A stretch of DNA of 64,000 bases from Epiperipatus broadwayi (Eukaryota; Onychophora; Udeonychophora; Euonychophora; Peripatidae). Made by a program: the position numbers and the translations under genes. The first letter of the stretch is position 1. Each line of letters starts with the position of its first letter. Below are positions 11,948 to 23,764 of this stretch, in pieces. The notes under the pieces are model-generated. The model searched no databases. It saw nothing but the letters and a program-made list of their open reading frames with translations, and was not told where the DNA came from. The stretch spans positions 2,165,501 through 2,229,500 of the forward strand of contig JAQFVV010012477.1 of the NCBI GenBank assembly GCA_028023455.1, read 5' to 3'.

Positions 11948-13744
11948 TTGAATAATATAGCTATCGGATATTTCAAATATATACATATATATGTTCATAT
12001 TTATACATTATTTTACTTCTATTTTTATAAAAAAAACCATTTTATTTTATATTAAAATACTGTAAATTGAATAATAATTAATTGAATATATAGATCGCTG
12101 GAAGAGTGGATTGTCCCAGCAGATAAAGTAATATATTGAACGATAATCAACTTGACTGAAATAAATTCAAAATGCAGGTTAGGTTATATTACAGTAGTTA
12201 GTAATGAATTTTAGAATCAGTATTGATGAATTCAAGTCTCTGCAGCTTTGCTAGAGAAGTTGCACAAAAGCACAATTCAATTGTCATTGTCGTTAATGGA
12301 AAGAATTGTCAAGTGTTGTTATATTAGATTTATCAGGAGGAAACTTCGTTATAGTAGTTTAATAACGATTGCTAAATAAAAGAATGAAACGCAATTTATT
12401 TCTTCATAAATATTTAATTGCATTTAATTACCTTTTACATTTGATTACATTATGGTTTTAAATTAATTATAACAAATCAATCAGATAAAATGATAAAACT
12501 AAGATTACAATAATTCTAAGTTTAACAATAATATTAATAATTAAATCGCTTTAAGAATAGTTAATACTTATTGTAAATTTATTACAACTTGATATAATAG
12601 CGATTTCAATATGTCAAAAATATTAATAATTGTTTATTAGATTAGAGATTGTAGTACACATAAATAATGAATTCTGATGTAGAAATTTGAGGTGTTGATT
12701 TATTTTCTGATGAAATAAATAATGGAGATTTATTTATTCTTTTTTTTCTTTACCTCATATATTTATTAATTAGTTTAAAGAAAAGTTGTATTAAGCAGTA
12801 CACTTGCATATATTTATTTAATAATGAGCTTGTGTTAATAAGGATATAAAATGATTAAATGTATACTGGATTTTATAAAAATATATTGTTTTCTTTACAC
12901 TAAATTTAAAGTCTATATTTGAACTATATCAATATAAAAACATCCAGCCTAAAAATAATTATTGAAAATATTATATTTATTAAAAAGATGATGAATCTTT
13001 ATTAAGGTTGTATAAAGTGGTTATGCATGTAAATTAAATCATAATATATAAATTATAAAAATAAAAAACGTGATAAGAGTGCGTGAAATTTTCGGGTTTG
13101 ACACAGGCTGACAAAAATGGTTGAGTTGCAACGTTAGAAATATAGATAATAAATTTAATAACACTGAGAACAATATTAATGTATTGCATTACAATATATT
13201 TTAATGTAGATAATACTAAGTTCATTTCATTAGATCAAATTTATTACATACGCCATTATAAGTCTGCTCTTGTTTATCTATTTATAAAAAGAATATATAT
13301 AATAAAACAAGACACAAATCGTGTAGGGTGTTTTTAAGCTTGAGCTTGATTGGAGCTATTGGTAAACTGCCTCTTGTGAACATATATATATATTACTATA
13401 ATGATCAAATATCCAATATAATTTATTTGTCCATAATGTGTCACAAATACATAAATAAATAATCAATATATATATATTATTACAATAATAAAACATTAAA
13501 TACTCAGTTCTAAAGTTCTAATGTTTGTGCAGAGATAGAGTATAGAACTTAAGGTTGGTGGATAAAGCATATCAATAATATTTCTGGTGCCCAAGCTTTT
13601 AATGGATATTGGATTATTTTTTCATATTGAATATCCTTTTAATATAATCTTTAAGTATTGATCTGCCTAGAGTATGACTCTGAGTTCAAAATTCATATCT
13701 AAACATAAACTCTTTTTTTTGGAATTTAAGAATTTATAATGTCA

Positions 13745-13940
13745 TTACACAATATTTTGAATATTGATTGAAAAAATAATATATATGATTGTATATGAAG
13801 ATTATGATCTAGCCAAACTGATGATTTATGTGTTTCACATGTGTGTGGTCATGTGTATTGTTTGCAGTGATGGGATGGAAAATAAATATCATCTGAAAAT
13901 CCCAAGTTTAAATCCCTCTATATACTAGAGTAAGCATTCA
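13745..13940 (+). repeat. SINE-like family C, copy 1 (internally deleted)
   Basis: Resembles 14215-14440 and 40925-41150. It shares GATTATGATCTAGCC, a CTGATGA core with AGCCAAA before it, the TGTGTGGTCATGTG block and a box B-like AAGTTTAAATCCCT ending. The segment that holds the second half of the hammerhead in the other copies is missing, so this copy cannot fold as one. Confidence 0.6.
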
Positions 13941-14214
13941 GTATACTGAATAAATAGGTTAATTACATATTGCCTTGGAAATAGATTACATTATATAAGT
14001 CCAGCCCATCCCTCTACCATTAATATAAATTGACACATAATGGTATCTTAATATGAAGTGTTAAATTCTCATAATGTCTACATGGGTATGACTACAATAT
14101 CAAATCCATCAAGGGATTTTATCATTTTTATCATTAGGTTTTCAATGAAATGAACATTTGAATTGTTGAGGGGGTGAGGATATTAAACCCTGTCGATTAA
14201 AGTTTAAGGAATCA

Positions 14215-14440
14215 CTATCTCAATATAAACCAAGCACTGATTATATATGTGTGTAGGAGATTATGATACAGCCCAAATGATAAATGTTGATTCTGCATGA
14301 AATACATATATTGGGAATCATTTATTTTTATATATCTGTGGTCATGTGAATCATTTGTATGAGATTGAGCAGATAGCTGAATGGAGCATGAAATAATTCT
14401 GTATTCACACCCCTTATAATTATATATGATTTAACAAAGT
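14215..14440 (+). repeat. SINE-like family C, copy 2
   Basis: Shares with 40925-41150 the blocks CAATATAAACCAAGCACTG, a hammerhead-like fold at 14272-14315, AATCATTTATTTTTA, TGTGGTCATGTG and a box A-like AGATAGCTGAATGGAGC. The box B-like part is weaker here than in copy 3. Confidence 0.65.
14272..14315 (+). ncRNA. Hammerhead ribozyme-like fold, family C copy 2
   Basis: Order seen: stem I strand CCCAA; core ATGATAA (CUGAUGA in copy 1); stem II ATG..CAT around TTGATTCTG; GAAA; stem III AUA/UAU with a 2-nt loop; cleavage triplet ATA; stem I strand TTGGG pairing 5 bp with CCCAA. The core has two departures from consensus, so this copy may be inactive. Copy 3 supports the same pairing. Confidence 0.55.
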
Positions 14441-14880
14441 TTATTGTAAGTATTATATATGTCTATATCACTAAGATAGACATGTGGTTATATATATATA
14501 TATATGAACTGATAATCAATTATGCAAGGATGAAGACGTGAATTCATATCATTCAAATGGCTAAAATACTACTTTCACTTTGAATTACAAACATTGTTGA
14601 CAAAGCTATGATTATAAACATCAGAGCTCCATGAATAAGATGATCTTTCCATTTCTTGATCATTTAGTTAACATTTAGAATGCTTTTAATCATAACCAAG
14701 AGAATGTTATTCACTTCTTTATTTATATTTATCATATAAAATATTTAATGTTTATATATATATTCCATTCTTGCTATTAAAAGGTGTGAAGCTTGCCTTG
14801 ACAGCAGTGAAAGATACTGATTACTATATTTTACCGTGAATGTTTAGGTGGTTACTGGTTGAAATCTAATTATATATATA

Positions 14881-15047
14881 ATCAAAATTAACCCAAAGTC
14901 AGTACTCAATCAGACTAGCCAAAAATATAAACTCTAAAACACAACCAATGATTTCATTGTTACAACCAGACTTCTCAAGTGATGGTGTTTTATAGTTTAT
15001 ATTTTTTGCTTAGTCTGGATGAGTTGTGAATTTGGGATAATTTTGAT
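14881..15047. mobile_element. Short palindromic element related to PLE 4 ends
   Basis: Arms 14881-14942 and 14985-15047 are near-complementary, with a 42-nt loop. The left arm plus loop resembles 61862-61970 and the right arm resembles 63856-63923, the two ends of the large element at 61.86-63.93 kb. It is therefore like an end-to-end deletion derivative of that element. Confidence 0.7.
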
Positions 15048-15222
15048 TATTTTATTAACTAGTTTAGTTATCGGCTTAATACTAGATTAACATTTTTATT
15101 TATTGTAAACTTGTCAAATAAATTTAATATTACAGAAAACAAATTGCAGATATATGGAAAAATTAGACTTACTTTCCATGTATGTATCTAAGATTATGAA
15201 TACACTTATGTGAGTCTCTAGA

Positions 15223-15230
15223 GTCTAGAA
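15223..15230. repeat. Target-site duplication of hAT element, left
   Basis: GTCTAGAA, identical to 17751-17758. Confidence 0.95.
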
Positions 15231-17750
15231 CAGGGGTCAGCAACCTTTTAGTAGTGTGGTGCCAATTCTATGTTATAATGTTATTCCATGTGCAAAGTCC
15301 TTATAACTGGATCTTATATTATTGGTTATTCAATATTTTAAAATGCTTAGAATCATGTGAAAAGTATGCTTTTTTAAAATTTGTAATTTTTAACATTCTT
15401 ATTAAAAATTATATTACAAATTATAAATTACAACTTTTTACCTATACAAAATATATAATTTAAATAAGAAAAAAAATATGAATTCTAATATGATTAGCCA
15501 TTTTTTATTATTAAAATAAATTAATGGGAACCTTGCCCTTGTACCTCATTGCTTAATGTCAGATGTGTAATTGGTCACTTTTCGCTTCACACTTGCTTCT
15601 GAATGTTCAGGTGTTAGGCAACTTTTTTATAAACTCAAAATATTTTTTATATATGAGAAAATTTGTTTACATAAGTAAGTTGAACCAAATGCCAAAAGCA
15701 GAGCATAAGCAGTTTTTTTCAAAGAATTAAATTTTTCAGCTAATAATATTCAACAATTGAGAATGACAGCTGACTTTTCTAGACAGTTCCCTTCAAGTTT
15801 TCCACAATTGTATAAATTTAGTTTTCCACAAACCTGATGACATTAATTCAATTTCAAAACTATCAATATCCATCCACTCAAAAAGAGATAAATCTAATGG
15901 AGTCATCTTTAAATCAATTAAGTCAGGTTTGATGAGGAAATAAAATATGGGGTGTGTGTATTTGAAAATCTTCACTTCATTTGGAAAATTCTTCTCTGAG
16001 AGCTTCAATGTATTTTTGAAGTTCATCTTTGTTAATGTTAAATTGATTTGCATGGGCCTTTACATTTAGAAAGTATTTGGAAGGTGTTAATGGTAATATC
16101 ATGCCAAAATATATCTAATTTTGATGGAAATCATTTCCAATATTCAAAAAGTTCTAGTACTGCTTGACCCTTTCCTTGCAAATGCAAGTTTAACCCATTC
16201 AGGTGTTGAGTTATATCATCCAGACACATCAATTTGTATAACCAGTCTTCATCATTTATTTCTGGATAATGTTGTTCTTTTTTATCAAGAAACATCTTGA
16301 TTTCTTTTAGACATGATACAAACCTGTTCAAGGCATTACCTCGACTAATCCAATGAACATTGTTGTATAGAGGAAGGTCTATATATGCACTATTCATTTC
16401 TTGCAAAAAAGATTTAAATCACCTATGGATTAATGAAAAATGAGAAACTATGAAATTAATTATTTTAATGACAGTGTCCATTACAAATTCAAGCATTGGG
16501 ATGAGATTTTTGCAACTAAACTTTCCTGGTGTATAATGCAGTGGAAACTCAATATTCAATGTTTAATATGATTTTCAAGAAGTTTAATAAATCCCTTTTC
16601 TTTTCTGACCATTGCATGGATGGCATCAGAAGTAACACTAAATATTTTATTTATGTTAGTTTTCTGATTTTCAAAATAATTGAAAAATGCAGTGAAAATA
16701 TCATGTTCCCTTGTTGTACCAGTAAGAGGAATCAAGCAACACAATTCTTCATGAATATGATTGTTGTCACAATATTGTGCAAACTATGACTAGACACACC
16801 ACATCATTTACATCAGTGCTTTCATCAACAGCAACACTGAATGCAACAGCTTGTTGTAAAATGGTTTTTTGTTTTGTTGTTACATCTTTGGCCATGTCAG
16901 TTTTTTTTTTTGAATTGATCTTGCAGAAGCTGGTATTTCTCGAATTCAAGACAGTATCATTTGTTTATTTGGTAGATCACTGAATAAGATTTCAGCACTT
17001 TTCAAAAATGTTTTTTTGATGAATTGTCCATCTGTGAAAAGTTGGTCTTTTGAAGCCATACAATGAACAATTGCATAACTACATTTGTTGGCTTTGGGTT
17101 TCAATTATTGTAAAATAACTAATTTGTTTTTTAAAGGCAGAAACAGTTTGTTGTATAACTTTACTTTTTTCATCTGAGTTTTTAAACATGAACACATGTT
17201 TAGTTTGATAATGTCTTTGTACACTGGAGGTATGACACACAATACTTTCACAGCATAATGTACATACTGCATGATCTTTTTGCTGTACAAATCCATATTC
17301 ATTTGTCCAAAAGTCTTGAAAAGAGCCAATATCACATTTTTGTCTTTTGTGGGATATTTTGGGAATGCCATAAGAATCTCTTTTGTGAAAAAAGCACCAC
17401 CAATGAGTGTTGATTATTTACTATTCAACTACCAAAAATAGCTTTCTAGAATTGATAACATAAGCTTTTTATTTGGATAACAATCTCATTTTTTTAATAT
17501 TATCAGAAGTAAAATGTGGATATGTAGAATTTATTGCACTTGCAAACAAAAATATCTTTTAAATGGAGTCAAGTATATTATTTTCTGATAAATAATGATT
17601 TAATCATAAATTCAATGTTCAATGTAAAAACAAAAAAAAAAGACACTGTAATTAAAATATATTTTGTTACTATTTCAATTTATTCTGAGTACCATTGTTA
17701 ATTGTTGATGTGCCAAACTTGGCATGAGTACCATAGGTTGCTGACCCCTG
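15231..17750 (-). mobile_element. hAT DNA transposon with intact ends
   Basis: Starts CAGGGGTCAGCAACCT and ends AGGTTGCTGACCCCTG, a perfect 16-bp inverted terminal repeat. It is flanked on both sides by the 8-bp target duplication GTCTAGAA (15223-15230 and 17751-17758). Eight-bp duplications and CAGGGGT ends are typical of hAT elements. A broken transposase lies inside on the minus strand. Length is 2520 bp. Confidence 0.96.
15530..17400 (-). pseudogene. hAT transposase, ZBED5/GTF2IRD2-like
   Basis: Minus-strand frames 17371-17105, 16949-16767, 16744-16556, 16406-16131 and 16053-15793 form successive pieces of one protein. Recognisable in order are AFPKYPTKDKNVI; FSVAVDESTDVNDVV (first catalytic Asp region); SDAIHAMVRKEKGFI and CCLIPLTGTTREHDI; then YNNVHWISRGNALNRFV and GKGQAVLELF. 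Near the C-terminus, AFGSTYLCKQIFSYIK and CLTPEHSEASVKR (about 15.53-15.72 kb) form the hAT dimerisation region. Several frameshifts and stops prevent expression. The family resembles transposases domesticated in animals as ZBED5 and GTF2IRD2; this copy shows no sign of domestication. Confidence 0.9.
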
Positions 17751-17758
17751 GTCTAGAA
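17751..17758. repeat. Target-site duplication of hAT element, right
   Basis: GTCTAGAA, identical to 15223-15230. Confidence 0.95.
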
Positions 17759-18333
17759 CATTAGGAGAATTATTTAAATACACTCATAATTTTACAACAA
17801 CAAACTTGACAATGTTTTTTTAAATTTATATAGTGAGATTCATGGAAATAAAAAGAATATTATTTTTTAAACATTGACTTTTTAAAATATTATCTTATAT
17901 TTTAATTGTGACTCAAATAACATAAGACAAGAAGATGAAATGTGAGACTCATTTTTCAGTCTTCTTGTTATATGTTAGTATGTGATAAGTAATATAGTGA
18001 TACCTGGGCATATAAGAAACCTTGTTTTGTTATGTTGAGTGTTAGTATAGCTGCCATTCCAGTGAATATTTAAATGCTTTCTACCTACTTAAGTGGGTTG
18101 ACTCTATAAAATTCTTAAAATCATTAATAATCTACATTACAATTATAAATTGAAAATATAAATTTTGTCATTAAAATATTTTGGATAGTTGTTGTTTTTG
18201 TAATAATCCTTTTATAGTTTTAGTTATTGGAAATGTGGGTCTCATTTTCCCATCACCTTTTAATAATTTGTAATCTACAATATTAGTGGGAATATATATA
18301 TATATTACAAGGGAGTAAATCATCCTCCTTCAG

Positions 18334-18692
18334 GTTATGACTTAAAATCACTCTAAATGTTGAACAAAGAATCAAAAATAGAATGAATTCACTTATTCTT
18401 GGCAGTTCTAATATTTATAAGCACATCTTTATCAACATTGCTGGTAATTCAGAATGAAATTAATTTCAGATGGAATATGACACTTAAGAGTTATTAACCT
18501 CGTAATTAAATATACTAGGCTGGAAAAAGCATCTCACTTTTAATACCTTGATTATAATAATTAAATAATATTTATATGTAAACGTAAAAGCACTTTAAAT
18601 GTTAAACAAAGAATCAAGAATAGAATGAATCCATCTATTCTTGGTAGCTCTGATGTTTATAAGCATATCTTTGTGCTTTTAAGTCATAGCTT
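18334..18692. mobile_element. Two direct copies of a small MITE-like repeat
   Basis: 18341-18430 and 18584-18675 share a ~90-bp block (CAAAGAATCA, ATAGAATGAAT, ATTCTTGG, TTTATAAGCA). Copy 1 starts TTATGACTTAAAA and copy 2 ends TTTTAAGTCATAGC, the complement. The full unit therefore probably had inverted ends reading about TATGACTTAAAAGCAC. Each copy keeps only one end. Confidence 0.65.
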
Positions 18693-18804
18693 TTTAGACT
18701 TTATTTTTCTATAATATTTTTAGATATTTAAGTCAAAATCTTTAATAGTCATTATTTACATAAAAAATTATTAAAATCATTATAATTTTTCCTCGTGTGT
18801 CATA

Positions 18805-18881
18805 GCATCAGCTGGGAAGCGAACCCGCTAACTCGGGATAACTGCTTTACAAGCAGCTGCTGACCTCTTGACCACCAATGC
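18805..18881 (-). tRNA. tRNA-like sequence, possibly tRNA-Thr(TGT) pseudogene
   Basis: Seventy-seven nt on the minus strand. The acceptor strands GCATTGG and CTGATGC pair with two G-T wobbles. A box A-like TGGTCAAGAGG, an anticodon arm with 7-nt loop TTGTAAA (anticodon TGT) and a box B-like GGTTCGCTTCC are present. The T stem has two mismatches and the variable region is long, so a decayed gene or tRNA-derived SINE head is more likely than a working tRNA. Confidence 0.5.
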
Positions 18882-21780
18882 TTGTTATAAAATCATTATA
18901 ATTGATCTCTTAATTAGCATTTTAAACTGTTAATTGATTTTATAATAATTTTTCAAAATCAGCACTAATTTGAGGTTTAACCATCTTCAAGCATTGATTA
19001 TTCATTTTCTATTTATATTATGGTGTAATATTTGATCAAACCGGTCCACCCATTAAATCAACTAATAAATTAACATTAGTACGACAGAAAGAGTAATTGA
19101 TAAGTTTATTATTATTTTTTTTGTAAAGTATGAATTATTATGGTACAGACTTTTTGGAATTTATTTGTTTTTAAATATTTATACATGTGGCTTCTTTTTA
19201 AATAAAATAATAAACAAAAATTTTCACCTATTAAATTATTTTCTTAAATATATATACACACATACTCATGTTGGCGAGATAAAATCCACTTAAAAAACCT
19301 GAAAAAATCTCACAATTTATAATGGGAAAATTTCTAATTTATACCAACAAAAGGAAGCTTCTTCAGCTAGTTAATGAATCTTATATATAGAATGAAATTT
19401 AGATATTAATTATTTGCAAAAATAATTTACATTGCAATTATGCATCTCATATTATTTAAATTTACCTTATTTTATTTGCTTAAAACGGAGACATTAAATT
19501 CTTATCTTTTAATAAACTTGATTAAAGAACAAACTTCCACTAAAATCTAATCCTATTTTTAGTTAATCTTCGTAGATAAAATAAAGACATGTCCAATGAT
19601 TCTTCTAATGATTACATTTTCAACAGAATCAGCTTCCTACTTACAAATTGTTGACATGAATTTGTCACTACATATAACATCTACAGAATATCAGAAGAGA
19701 ATCTTTTTATGAGTGAAAAAATTGTGAGTTGGGCATTAATGTACTTGAGGTTTTTTATGCATTTTTATAGGCTTAATTATAGGTCCTTTAATATATTTTT
19801 ATTATTTAAAAAATTATTAAGAATTACTTTGATTATATTTAAAGATTGATTTATTTTGTATGATTATTAAAAATGAGTATTTAGTGACAATGTCTTGGGA
19901 AAATAAAGTAATGTTAAATTAATGTCATATTGCAACTTAATTATTTATTTTTACAAGGTGTACAGGTTGGCAGAAGATCTCTTTTGTTGTTAAAATGTAG
20001 TTATTTTTGTGTCAGCTCTTAAAAGATTTTATATATGCTTTTCCATCATGTTAAAGCATTTTCCATCATGTAATTTTTAAGTAATATTCAAACTTATATA
20101 AACTATTATTTTGTATGAAAAATGATATAAGTTTCACTTATTTATGACTCTGCAGCACTTGAAAATCTATATTAACATTTCTCTTAATACTAATAAGTAC
20201 AGTTGGAATTCTTATGATCAAATTTGTTATACACTATGGTTTAGACACAACATTAAAAATATAAATAGTTAATGAACTGAAAACTATGTTTACCAAACTA
20301 ATGATAACATGTGTCATGTTAATATTATTTTTATCATGAAAGGAACCAGTAATAATATCTTTTTTAAGAGAACATGAAACTATGGCATACATGTCTAAGG
20401 TTAATGTTTATACAATAAACATTCATAAGTGTGATGACTTTTGTAAGCAAAATTTGAAAGCAACAGTTCTAAAATCATGTGTTTAAAAAGTCAAAGTTTA
20501 TGAAAAGGGTCATTACAAATAAATACATCCAATAAAAACTAACCCCATTGGAATAAATTACTATATTGGTCAGAAATGTCTGGATGTTCCAATACCCACT
20601 AAATATTTTTTTTTACTTTCATAAGCAAAATCTTTATTATTTGTGTTGGAATTCAGTGTTGAAATTTTATGCTAGTCCTATGATGCAAAATATGTAAAAT
20701 CTCACACAAAGTGAATCTATAGCATTATATCAATTACCATTTATAACATTATCAACCACTTCCATAATGATTATCGAATAATTTTTGATAAATTTATTAT
20801 CTTTTAGCAAAATGTAAAACATCATTGTTAAACTGATGTAATTTAGTGACCAAATGCTTATTCAAGTCCAATTCTCAATATAAATCATTACATCACATTA
20901 TGTAACTAATTTGCAAACACTGTTTTCACACACTTTTATTTTCCAAGAAGGTAATATTCATTTAATATGATCTGAACTTCTCATAATATTTTAAGGCATG
21001 ATACATATTTTGATTCCAATCACTTGATTTAAATATTATTTAACCCTTGTTAACAATTATGAAACAATGTGTGAGAAATTGATTGCTACCCTGATATTTC
21101 TTAGTAAACTTCACACATTTTATCATGTAACATGGCTGAATATTAATATAATAGTATTCAATATTTATACAGTGCTATTTTACAAGCAGTTTTGGAAACA
21201 AGTTATAGAGTTACACTTTGGTATTAAATATATATCAATGAAAATTATGACATTGTACAAACATTACAATGATACAAGAAACATTTTTTTCTTCTAATAA
21301 ATAAACTACTAAAAATCTCTCATTAATTTGGATGGCAAATAGTTTGGTTAAAATAACTGTTCCTCCCACTCTACTATTTGGAATGACATTATTTTAATAT
21401 CAGTTGGAAATTGAAATATTTATTTTGAAAAAAAATATTAATTCCAAACTATTAATGAAAGAATAAATTATTAGGATGCATTATAGATTTACATAATAAT
21501 CATTTTAATTAATTAAATAGTAAATGTTTGTAAATATGAAAAAAATATTAAGTACTGAAATAACATTAATTCATAAGCATTCTTTTTGATAAAAGTTTGC
21601 TGTTATTTTGCACATCCTGAGATGAAAAGATATATTTAAGTTACTTCAAGTAATAAATTAATTCTATAATTATTATTTATAGTAATTGTAAACACAACTC
21701 AATCTACATTAAAATGTAATGAAAATGTATAATTTATTATTTTGTAATCTACATTTTTCTCCCAGCAAATTAATAGGACT
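18882..21780. other. AT-rich gene-free stretch
   Basis: No coding or RNA gene recognised. Short ORFs such as 21067-21297 have no family features. Confidence 0.6.
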
Positions 21781-21958
21781 TTTTTTTGTTTTAATAAACA
21801 ATATAAAATAACAATTCGTGTCAATTGTTAATACAGAGATTTAATATAAATAAATAAAATAATAACAAATAATATTTCCAAGTGCTTTAAACTCTTTACT
21901 AGTCCTTATAAAGGCAGTGTAAAAAATATATTTTCTTTTAGGTGATGAATTTAACATT

Positions 21959-22696
21959 TCATTGTATTGTCCAGGAACAACTAATCGGAAAGCTTGTTAA
22001 TTTCAAATTCATAGCACAAGATGAATTTTGTATAAGATATGATTCTTTAATCTTGCATTTTTTATCATGTATTTCATGCATTAATATTGTAAAATTCTTT
22101 GGACTACATATATGGCCTGTATTATTTTGGTGAACATAAAAAGCTGAAAAAACTGTATCATCTTCTCTTGCTCTATTATAATTATATTTATGTTGTTGAA
22201 GGCGATATTTAATATTTGTTTTGGTTTTTCCAATATATATTGCACTACAATTTATTTGTGGGCATCTAATAGAGTATACAACACTGATTTTATCCTTCTT
22301 ATTTATTATTTCCTTAGAATTATTTATTAACATATTAAGGTTAGGTGGAGTTCTCCATGCTAATCGAAAATCTTGACTTAAAACTTTTATTATATTTTTA
22401 TTAATATGGGGAATAAAAGCTAATGACATCCATGGTTTATTATTCATATTTATATGGTCACTATTATGACATTTTTTATAATGCTTCAATACAGTAGATA
22501 ATAGCATTTGTTTATTATAACTCACTTGTATCAAATCTTGCATATAACATTTTATATTATCTTTCATAAACATTTCATTTGAACACAGTCGTTGATTATA
22601 TATTAAAAAAGCTCTAAAACCAGCTAATTTGTGTACTAAAGGAACATTAGATGTTGGATGAATGTAACCTCTATTATCTATATGTTTTACAATCAT
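21959..22696 (-). CDS. PLE C-terminal RT linker and GIY-YIG endonuclease, open frame
   Basis: An uninterrupted 245-codon frame, but only the downstream part of a PLE protein; its start is not a true start. Residues ~15-60 (GYIHPTSNVPLVHKLAGFRA) are the RT-endonuclease linker. Residues ~140-200 hold the GIY-YIG nuclease: SVVYSIRCPQ, then AIYIGKTKTNIKYRLQQHK with the conserved Tyr, Gly, Arg and His. NNTGH follows. The nuclease nicks target DNA for element insertion. The upstream RT part is separated by a 126-bp insertion (22705-22830), so the whole gene is broken although this frame remains clean. Confidence 0.85.
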   Translation of the reverse strand: MIVKHIDNRGYIHPTSNVPLVHKLAGFRAFLIYNQRLCSNEMFMKDNIKCYMQDLIQVSYNKQMLLSTVLKHYKKCHNSDHINMNNKPWMSLAFIPHINKNIIKVLSQDFRLAWRTPPNLNMLINNSKEIINKKDKISVVYSIRCPQINCSAIYIGKTKTNIKYRLQQHKYNYNRAREDDTVFSAFYVHQNNTGHICSPKNFTILMHEIHDKKCKIKESYLIQNSSCAMNLKLTSFPISCSWTIQ

Positions 22697-22844
22697 TTTA
22701 TATAAGCAATTATTTGATCTAGCACCATGTTTACAATTATATTACATTCAAATATCAGCCTTTCATTTATTTAACACTCTCAAAGGCACATGCTCAATTA
22801 GCTTGAAAGGCTGATATTTGAATGTAATATAATCATTTTATATA
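22691..22844. mobile_element. 126-bp insertion in PLE 1 flanked by 14-bp direct repeats
   Basis: 22705-22830 interrupts the PLE reading frame exactly between the RT and the linker. It is bounded by AATCATTTTATATA at 22691-22704 and 22831-22844. Inside is a perfect 30-bp inverted repeat (22736-22765 and 22804-22833, its outer end running into the right flank) around a 38-nt loop. The 14-bp duplication suggests retroposition, but no A tail is seen. Confidence 0.75.
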
Positions 22845-23304
22845 CCAATTTATCATCTACCCTTGATATTTGAAAATCTAGGTATTTAATACTAGAATTG
22901 TCTTCTCTTTCTATTGTCCAAACTAAACTATTCTGGTTCTGCAAATTATCAAAAATTTGCTTTATAATATCTGGTAGCCCATATATCAAAACATCATCCA
23001 CATATCTACAATATAATGTGTTCTCATTTCTTACTAATATGGGGTGCACAATTCACTGTTCTATATTATCTACAAACAAATTACTTAATAATCCACTTAC
23101 AGCCAAACCCATTGGCCATCCTTTTTCCATTCTATATAAGTTACTACCATGTGCTGCAACAATATCATTGCTTATCCAAATTAAAACGTCTATAATGAAA
23201 GATATTTTATCCTGTGGCATTTCCTTAGCAAACAATTTATCTCTCAAAATTGTAATAGATGCAGATCGATCCACTGATCCATATAATTCCACCACATCCA
23301 ATGA
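22845..23304 (-). pseudogene. PLE reverse transcriptase fragment
   Basis: Minus-strand frames carry LDVVELYGSVDRS (motif A, SFDVxSLYTxVP in the family), EKGWPMGLAVSGLLSNLFVD (motif B, MGxxxSxxxxNxFM) and LYCRYVDDVLIYG (motif C with both catalytic Asp). Next is SIKYLDFQISRVDDKLVYKM, the LDFxI motif before the linker. A stop separates motif B from motif C at about 23050. The fingers and N-terminus are missing. It begins right at the inverted junction with the end copy. Confidence 0.88.
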
Positions 23305-23470
23305 AATGCATGAAACACATGATAAAAAACACAAGATTAAAGAATCATATCTTATACAAAATTCATCTTGTGCTATGAATTCAAAATTAACAAGCTTTCC
23401 GATTAGTTGTTCCTGGCCAATACAATGAAATGTTAAATTCATCTCCTAGGAGAAAATATAATTTTTTTTA

Positions 23471-23505
23471 CTGATAAGGACTCATAAAGAGTTGAAAGTG
23501 CTTGG
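23471..23505 (+). ncRNA. Degenerate hammerhead-like motif in PLE 1 inverted end
   Basis: CTGATAA, then a hairpin GACTC-ATAAA-GAGTT, then GAAA and GTGCTT. The layout is that of a hammerhead core with a tiny stem III, but stem I pairing is weak. The matching copy on the minus strand (~21.88-21.93 kb) is more eroded. Confidence 0.35.
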
Positions 23506-23764
23506 AAATATTATTTGTTATTATTTTATTTATTTATATTAAATCTCTGTATTAACAATTGACACAAATTGTTATTTTATATTATTTTTATATTATATAC
23601 AGAAGTATTATTTATTTATTTTAATAAACAAATATTCTAAACATTATTTGTAATTATATATTGACTGTTTCCATAACATAATTTAATTATTAATGTTTTT
23701 AATATATATATGTCATATTATTATTACTATTTGTGGGATATTCCATGTAGTGAAAAAGCTAAAT

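Larger units (their letters stand above)
8323..13744. other. AT-rich gene-free stretch
   Basis: No credible coding region. About 10.5-11.25 kb is less AT-rich than its surroundings but carries only short unrecognised ORFs. Three G12 runs are listed separately. The rest is A/T homopolymer-rich intergenic or long-decayed DNA. Confidence 0.6.
21782..23600 (-). mobile_element. Penelope-like element 1, 5'-truncated, with inverted end copy
   Basis: A minus-strand PLE carrying RT and GIY-YIG endonuclease. Its 3' end (21782-22090) is repeated in inverted orientation at its 5' side (~23300-23600), where the copy includes the last ~40 codons of the endonuclease frame and the 3' UTR. The RT begins inside motif A right at this junction. 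A 5' truncation with an inverted copy of the end is a common PLE arrangement. The two inverted copies differ at many sites. Confidence 0.85.

Noticed and set aside
13818-13850. CTGATGA core in SINE-like copy 1 as a working hammerhead
   Set aside because: No GAAA box or cleavage side follows; that half is deleted in this copy.
15793-16053. A stand-alone gene of 86 codons
   Set aside because: It is one frame of the broken hAT transposase.
16529-16983. Plus-strand ORFs in the hAT element
   Set aside because: Antisense shadows of the minus-strand transposase pieces.
22898-23428. A 176-codon plus-strand ORF over PLE 1
   Set aside because: Mostly antisense to the RT. Only its last ~40 codons are meaningful, as the inverted copy of the endonuclease end.
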